In this document: in pieces, positions 61,421 through 64,000 of the stretch | Layout of the letters: each line of letters begins with the position of its first letter | How positions within the stretch are numbered: position 1 is the stretch's first letter | Source: Micromonospora sp. NBRC 110009 | GTDB lineage: Bacteria; Actinomycetota; Actinomycetes; Mycobacteriales; Micromonosporaceae | Direction of reading: 5' to 3' | Length of the DNA stretch: 64,000 nt | NCBI RefSeq assembly: GCF_030518795.1 | Contig: NZ_CP130427.1 | Location: 6,014,001-6,078,000, forward strand | Notes under the pieces: generated by a model | What the model was told of the DNA's origin: nothing | The model's input: only the letters and a program-made list of their open reading frames with translations | Database searches by the model: none | Made by a program: the position numbers and the translations under genes

Positions 61421-62244
61421 TCCCCGCCGTGCTCTACGCCGTCCCGGCGTTCCTGCTGCTCATCATCATCGAAGCGGCCTCCTACCGGTTCCTGCCCGAC
61501 GACGACGAGCGCGGCTACGAGGTGCGCGACACCACCACCAGCCTCTCCATGGGGCTGGGCAGCCAGCTCATCGGCGTGCCGTGGAAGCTGCTCACCGCCG
61601 GCCTCTACGCGGGACTGTGGCTGGTCGCGCCAATTCCCCTCTCCCCCGGCGACTGGTGGACCTGGCTGATCGTCTTCTTCGCCGACGACCTCGCCTACTA
61701 CTGGTTCCACCGGCTGCACCACGAGGTCCGCGTGCTCTGGGCCAGCCACGTGGTGCACCACTCCAGCGTCTACTACAACCTCTCCACCGCCCTGCGGCAG
61801 AGCTGGACCCCGATGACCTCGCTGCCCTTCTGGCTGCCCCTGGCCCTGCTCGGCATCCCGCCATGGATGATCTTCCTGCAGCAGTCGATCAGCCTGCTCT
61901 ACCAGTTCTTCCTGCACACCGAGCGGGTCAACGTGCTGCCCCGGCCGATCGAGCTGATCTTCAACACCCCGTCGCACCACCGGGTCCACCACGGCTCCAA
62001 CGCCGAGTACCTGGACCGCAACTACGGTGGCATCCTCATCGTCTGGGACCGGCTCTTCGGCACCTTCGAGCCGGAACGGGCCACGGTCCGGTACGGGCTG
62101 ACCAAGAACATCACCACCTACAACCCGCTGCGGGTGGCCACCCACGAGTTCGCCGCGATCTGGGCCGACGCCCGGTCCGCCCGCTCCTGGCGTGAGCTCG
62201 TCGGCTACGTGTTCGGCCGGCCCGGCTGGCAGCCGTCCCGGTGA
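61417..62244 (+). CDS. Alkylglycerol monooxygenase-like (AGMO) membrane hydroxylase
   Basis: A 275-residue membrane di-iron enzyme of the fatty acid hydroxylase/sterol desaturase superfamily with about five membrane helices. The His boxes are HRLHH (98-102), HVVHH (111-115) and HHRVHH (187-192). WASHVVHHSSVYYNLSTAL and FNTPSHHRVHHGSN, then NYGGILIVWDRLFGTFE and VRYGLT, agree closely with what I remember of animal AGMO (TMEM195), more than with sterol desaturases. AGMO cleaves the O-alkyl bond of ether lipids using tetrahydrobiopterin. It is co-translated with a lysoplasmalogenase gene, which supports an ether-lipid role. The bacterial cofactor and lipid are inferred. Confidence 0.87.
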   Translation: MIPAVLYAVPAFLLLIIIEAASYRFLPDDDERGYEVRDTTTSLSMGLGSQLIGVPWKLLTAGLYAGLWLVAPIPLSPGDWWTWLIVFFADDLAYYWFHRLHHEVRVLWASHVVHHSSVYYNLSTALRQSWTPMTSLPFWLPLALLGIPPWMIFLQQSISLLYQFFLHTERVNVLPRPIELIFNTPSHHRVHHGSNAEYLDRNYGGILIVWDRLFGTFEPERATVRYGLTKNITTYNPLRVATHEFAAIWADARSARSWRELVGYVFGRPGWQPSR

Positions 62245-62927
62245 GGCGCCCCTGGCTCGCCCTGTTCGGGGTCGCCGTCGCGGTCGAACTGGTCGGGGTC
62301 GCGCTGGACGCGACCCCGGTCCAGTGGCTGGCCAAGCCGCTGCTGGCCCCGCTGCTGCTGGCGTACCTCTGGTCGGTCCGGCGGCGGGTCGACGGCGTCG
62401 CGGTCGGCCTGGTGTTCGCCACCGCCGGGGACGTGGCGCTGCTCGTGCCCAGGCCGGCCGCGTTCCTGGTCGGCATGGGCTGCTTCCTGGTCACCCAGCT
62501 CGGCTTCCTCACCGCGTTCCTGCGGCACCGCCGGCCGCCGGTCCCGGCCGTGGTCGGCTACCTGCTGACCTGGGCGGCGGCGAACGCGCTGCTGTGGAGC
62601 CCGCTCGGGCCGCTGCGGTTGCCGGTGCTCGGCTACAGCCTGGCACTGTCCCTGATGGCCGCCGCCGCGGCCGGGGTCTCCCGGCGCACCGCGGCCGGCG
62701 GAGCGTTCTTCCTCGTCTCCGACCTGCTGATCGGGGCGGGCGCGGCCGGAGTGGACCTCCCCGGCGCCGGCCTGCTGGTCATGTCGACCTACTCGGCGGC
62801 CCTCCTCCTGATCACCACCGGGAGCGCCCGCGTCAGGACCGTCGGATCGCCGCGCCGGTCCGGCGGCGCCGGGCGGTCGGCCCAACCGCAGAGCGTGACC
62901 GCCCACAACCGGATAGAGTCCGGCTGA
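62241..62927 (+). CDS. YhhN/TMEM86-family lysoplasmalogenase
   Basis: A 228-residue membrane protein with about eight hydrophobic helices. The family core is seen as KPLLAPLLLAYLW, FATAGDVALLV (Asp) and FFLVSDLLIGAG (second Asp), matching the YhhN pattern of two conserved aspartates. Lysoplasmalogenases hydrolyse the vinyl-ether bond of lysoplasmalogens to an aldehyde and glycerophosphoethanolamine or choline. GTG 62241 overlaps the hydroxylase stop as GTGA. The C-terminal 35 residues are a hydrophilic tail. Together with the AGMO-like gene it forms a compact ether-lipid module. Confidence 0.9.
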   Translation: MRRPWLALFGVAVAVELVGVALDATPVQWLAKPLLAPLLLAYLWSVRRRVDGVAVGLVFATAGDVALLVPRPAAFLVGMGCFLVTQLGFLTAFLRHRRPPVPAVVGYLLTWAAANALLWSPLGPLRLPVLGYSLALSLMAAAAAGVSRRTAAGGAFFLVSDLLIGAGAAGVDLPGAGLLVMSTYSAALLLITTGSARVRTVGSPRRSGGAGRSAQPQSVTAHNRIESG

Positions 62928-62973
62928 GCCCCGCCCCCAGGACCTGTCGTCCCCTGTTGGAAGCGGTGTGGGC

Positions 62974-64000
62974 ATGCGTCGACCGAGTCAGCCCTGGCCC
63001 GGCGAGAAACTGCTGAACCGGCTGCGTCGGCGGGACCCGGGCTATCGCCTCATTCGTCGGGCCGCCCGGCTGACGCTCGTCGCATCCCTGAGCTTCTACG
63101 TCTGCCGCTACGGCCTGGGCAACCGCACCCTCGCCACGTACGCCCTGTTCGGCACGGTCGCCATGGGCAGCTTCGCCCAGTTGCCGGGGCCGGCCGCGGT
63201 GCGGGCGCGAACCCTGCTCGCCGCCGTACCGGTGGCGTGGTTCCTCACGGCGGTCGGCACCGTGCTGGCGGTGCGCACGTGGGCGGCGACGGTCGGGATG
63301 CTCGTCATCGGGTTCGCCGTGGCGTTCGCGGGGGTCGGCGGGCCCCGCCTGGTGGGGCTGGCCAACGCGCTCCAGCTCTTCTACATCCTGGCCTGCTTCC
63401 CGCCGTATCAACCCGACACCCTCCCGGCCCGGCTGGCCGGCGTCACGCTGGGCATCGTCCTGGTCGCGCTCGCCGAGGTGACGCTCTGGCGGGACCCGCC
63501 ACCGGTCACCTTCGCGCAGCGCCTGGCCGAGGCGGCCGACGGCCTCGCCGATTTCCTCGAAACGACGGCCGCTGTGCTGGTCAAGCAACCCGGCGCGGAG
63601 CAGGCGGCGACGCGGCGCCACGCCCGGGCGGTCGAACTGGTCGAGCAGCTGCGGATGCGCCACCTGGCGGTGACGGCGCGCCCGACGTCGGCCGGCCGGC
63701 GCGACCGTGCGTGGCGGGACGCGGCGACGGCCGTGACGGAGGTGCTCACGGTCGCCGAGTCCCTCGCGGCCCAGCCGGGCACGAGCGGCAGCGGGGGCGC
63801 CGACCTGCCGGGCACGCTCCGGGGCTGCGCGGCGTCGCTGCGGCGCTCCGGCGACATCGCGGTGCGGCGAGCGGATGCCCCGGCCGCCGACGAGCTCGGG
63901 GCCGGCGAGTCGTTCGTCCAGCGACGCGCCCCGGCGGGGCGGGCGGAGGATCCGGCCGGGCTGCGTGCGGACGCACTCGCCCGGACCCTCGTCGAGCAGG
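62974..64000 (+). CDS. FUSC/aromatic acid exporter-like membrane protein (3' partial)
   Basis: The frame from ATG 62974 is open for 342 codons to the right edge. An N-terminal basic region precedes about six membrane segments: LTLVASLSFYVCRYGLG, TYALFGTVAMGSFAQLPGP, LLAAVPVAWFLTAVGTVLAV, VGMLVIGFAVAFAGV, LANALQLFYILACF and AGVTLGIVLVALAEVTL. A soluble, helical Ala-rich region follows. This half-repeat layout is that of FUSC/YccS-type or ArAE transporters, which have a second membrane half; that half lies beyond the window. The family exports organic acids. GGAAG is 9 bases upstream of the start. Confidence 0.8.
   Translation, partial: MRRPSQPWPGEKLLNRLRRRDPGYRLIRRAARLTLVASLSFYVCRYGLGNRTLATYALFGTVAMGSFAQLPGPAAVRARTLLAAVPVAWFLTAVGTVLAVRTWAATVGMLVIGFAVAFAGVGGPRLVGLANALQLFYILACFPPYQPDTLPARLAGVTLGIVLVALAEVTLWRDPPPVTFAQRLAEAADGLADFLETTAAVLVKQPGAEQAATRRHARAVELVEQLRMRHLAVTARPTSAGRRDRAWRDAATAVTEVLTVAESLAAQPGTSGSGGADLPGTLRGCAASLRRSGDIAVRRADAPAADELGAGESFVQRRAPAGRAEDPAGLRADALARTLVEQ

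Overview
The window is high-GC actinobacterial DNA. Evidence is the GC-rich third codon positions, frequent GTG and one TTG start, a conservon (cvn) operon, a Tat-exported isomerase, an Rpf-like cell-wall hydrolase behind a c-di-AMP riboswitch, and a GGCCC-centred extragenic palindrome that I remember as common in Micromonospora and Salinispora. The best guess is a Micromonosporaceae soil or marine organism. No rRNA, tRNA, CRISPR array, prophage or intact insertion sequence was seen. Both ends cut through genes: an ABC transporter ATPase on the left and a FUSC-like membrane protein on the right.

Layout. 1-6684 is a tightly packed (+) sugar operon: ABC ATPase, PHP hydrolase, sugar isomerase, Gfo/Idh/MocA dehydrogenase, GH38 alpha-mannosidase. 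It ends tail to tail with an SGNH hydrolase. 7599-11500 is a complete conservon (cvnA-B-C-D) with a flavin monooxygenase, closed by a perfect 21-bp hairpin. 11681-20562 holds a secreted DUF1906/VCBS-repeat protein, a mycofactocin-type SDR, a nitronate monooxygenase-like protein, a membrane glutaredoxin, a DUF4253 protein, a large FAD/Fe-S dehydrogenase and a streptogrisin-like protease. 20828-30789 carries a GH18 protein, a nucleotidyltransferase, a lipid kinase, a Pro-rich exported protein, a GNAT-like protein, a bifunctional penicillin-binding protein, a CoA-transferase and two lipoproteins. 30859-37473 has an M6 protease, a DapA-fold protein without the family's catalytic residues, a PucR-type regulator and a secreted CocE/S15 peptidase. 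The DapA-like and CocE genes share promoter architecture.

37700-47220 is the most unusual region. It encodes a secreted ThuA/discoidin/sugar-dehydrogenase/PKD/DUF1080 protein, a membrane-anchored multicopper oxidase, a Tat-exported TIM-barrel isomerase, and a secreted cupredoxin/six-Ig/DUF1080 protein. Together they suggest an extracellular oxidative route for glycosides in which electrons pass through copper proteins to oxygen. A 1.2-kb gene-poor stretch with inverted repeats follows, then an M4 protease.

50587-60285 contains a YbaB-like protein, a deletion scar joining two truncated genes (an XRE regulator and an MFS transporter), the riboswitch-controlled Rpf-like hydrolase, a GH3 glucosidase, a luciferase-like monooxygenase fused to hemerythrin, an HxlR/SDR pair and htpG. 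60692-62927 is a translationally coupled GntR, AGMO-like hydroxylase and lysoplasmalogenase operon that reads as an ether-lipid breakdown module.

Overall the window is rich in exported enzymes for polymer and glycoside use (GH38, GH18, GH3, DUF1080, four proteases) mixed with cell-envelope and regulatory genes. All family assignments come from reading motifs and were not searched against a database.
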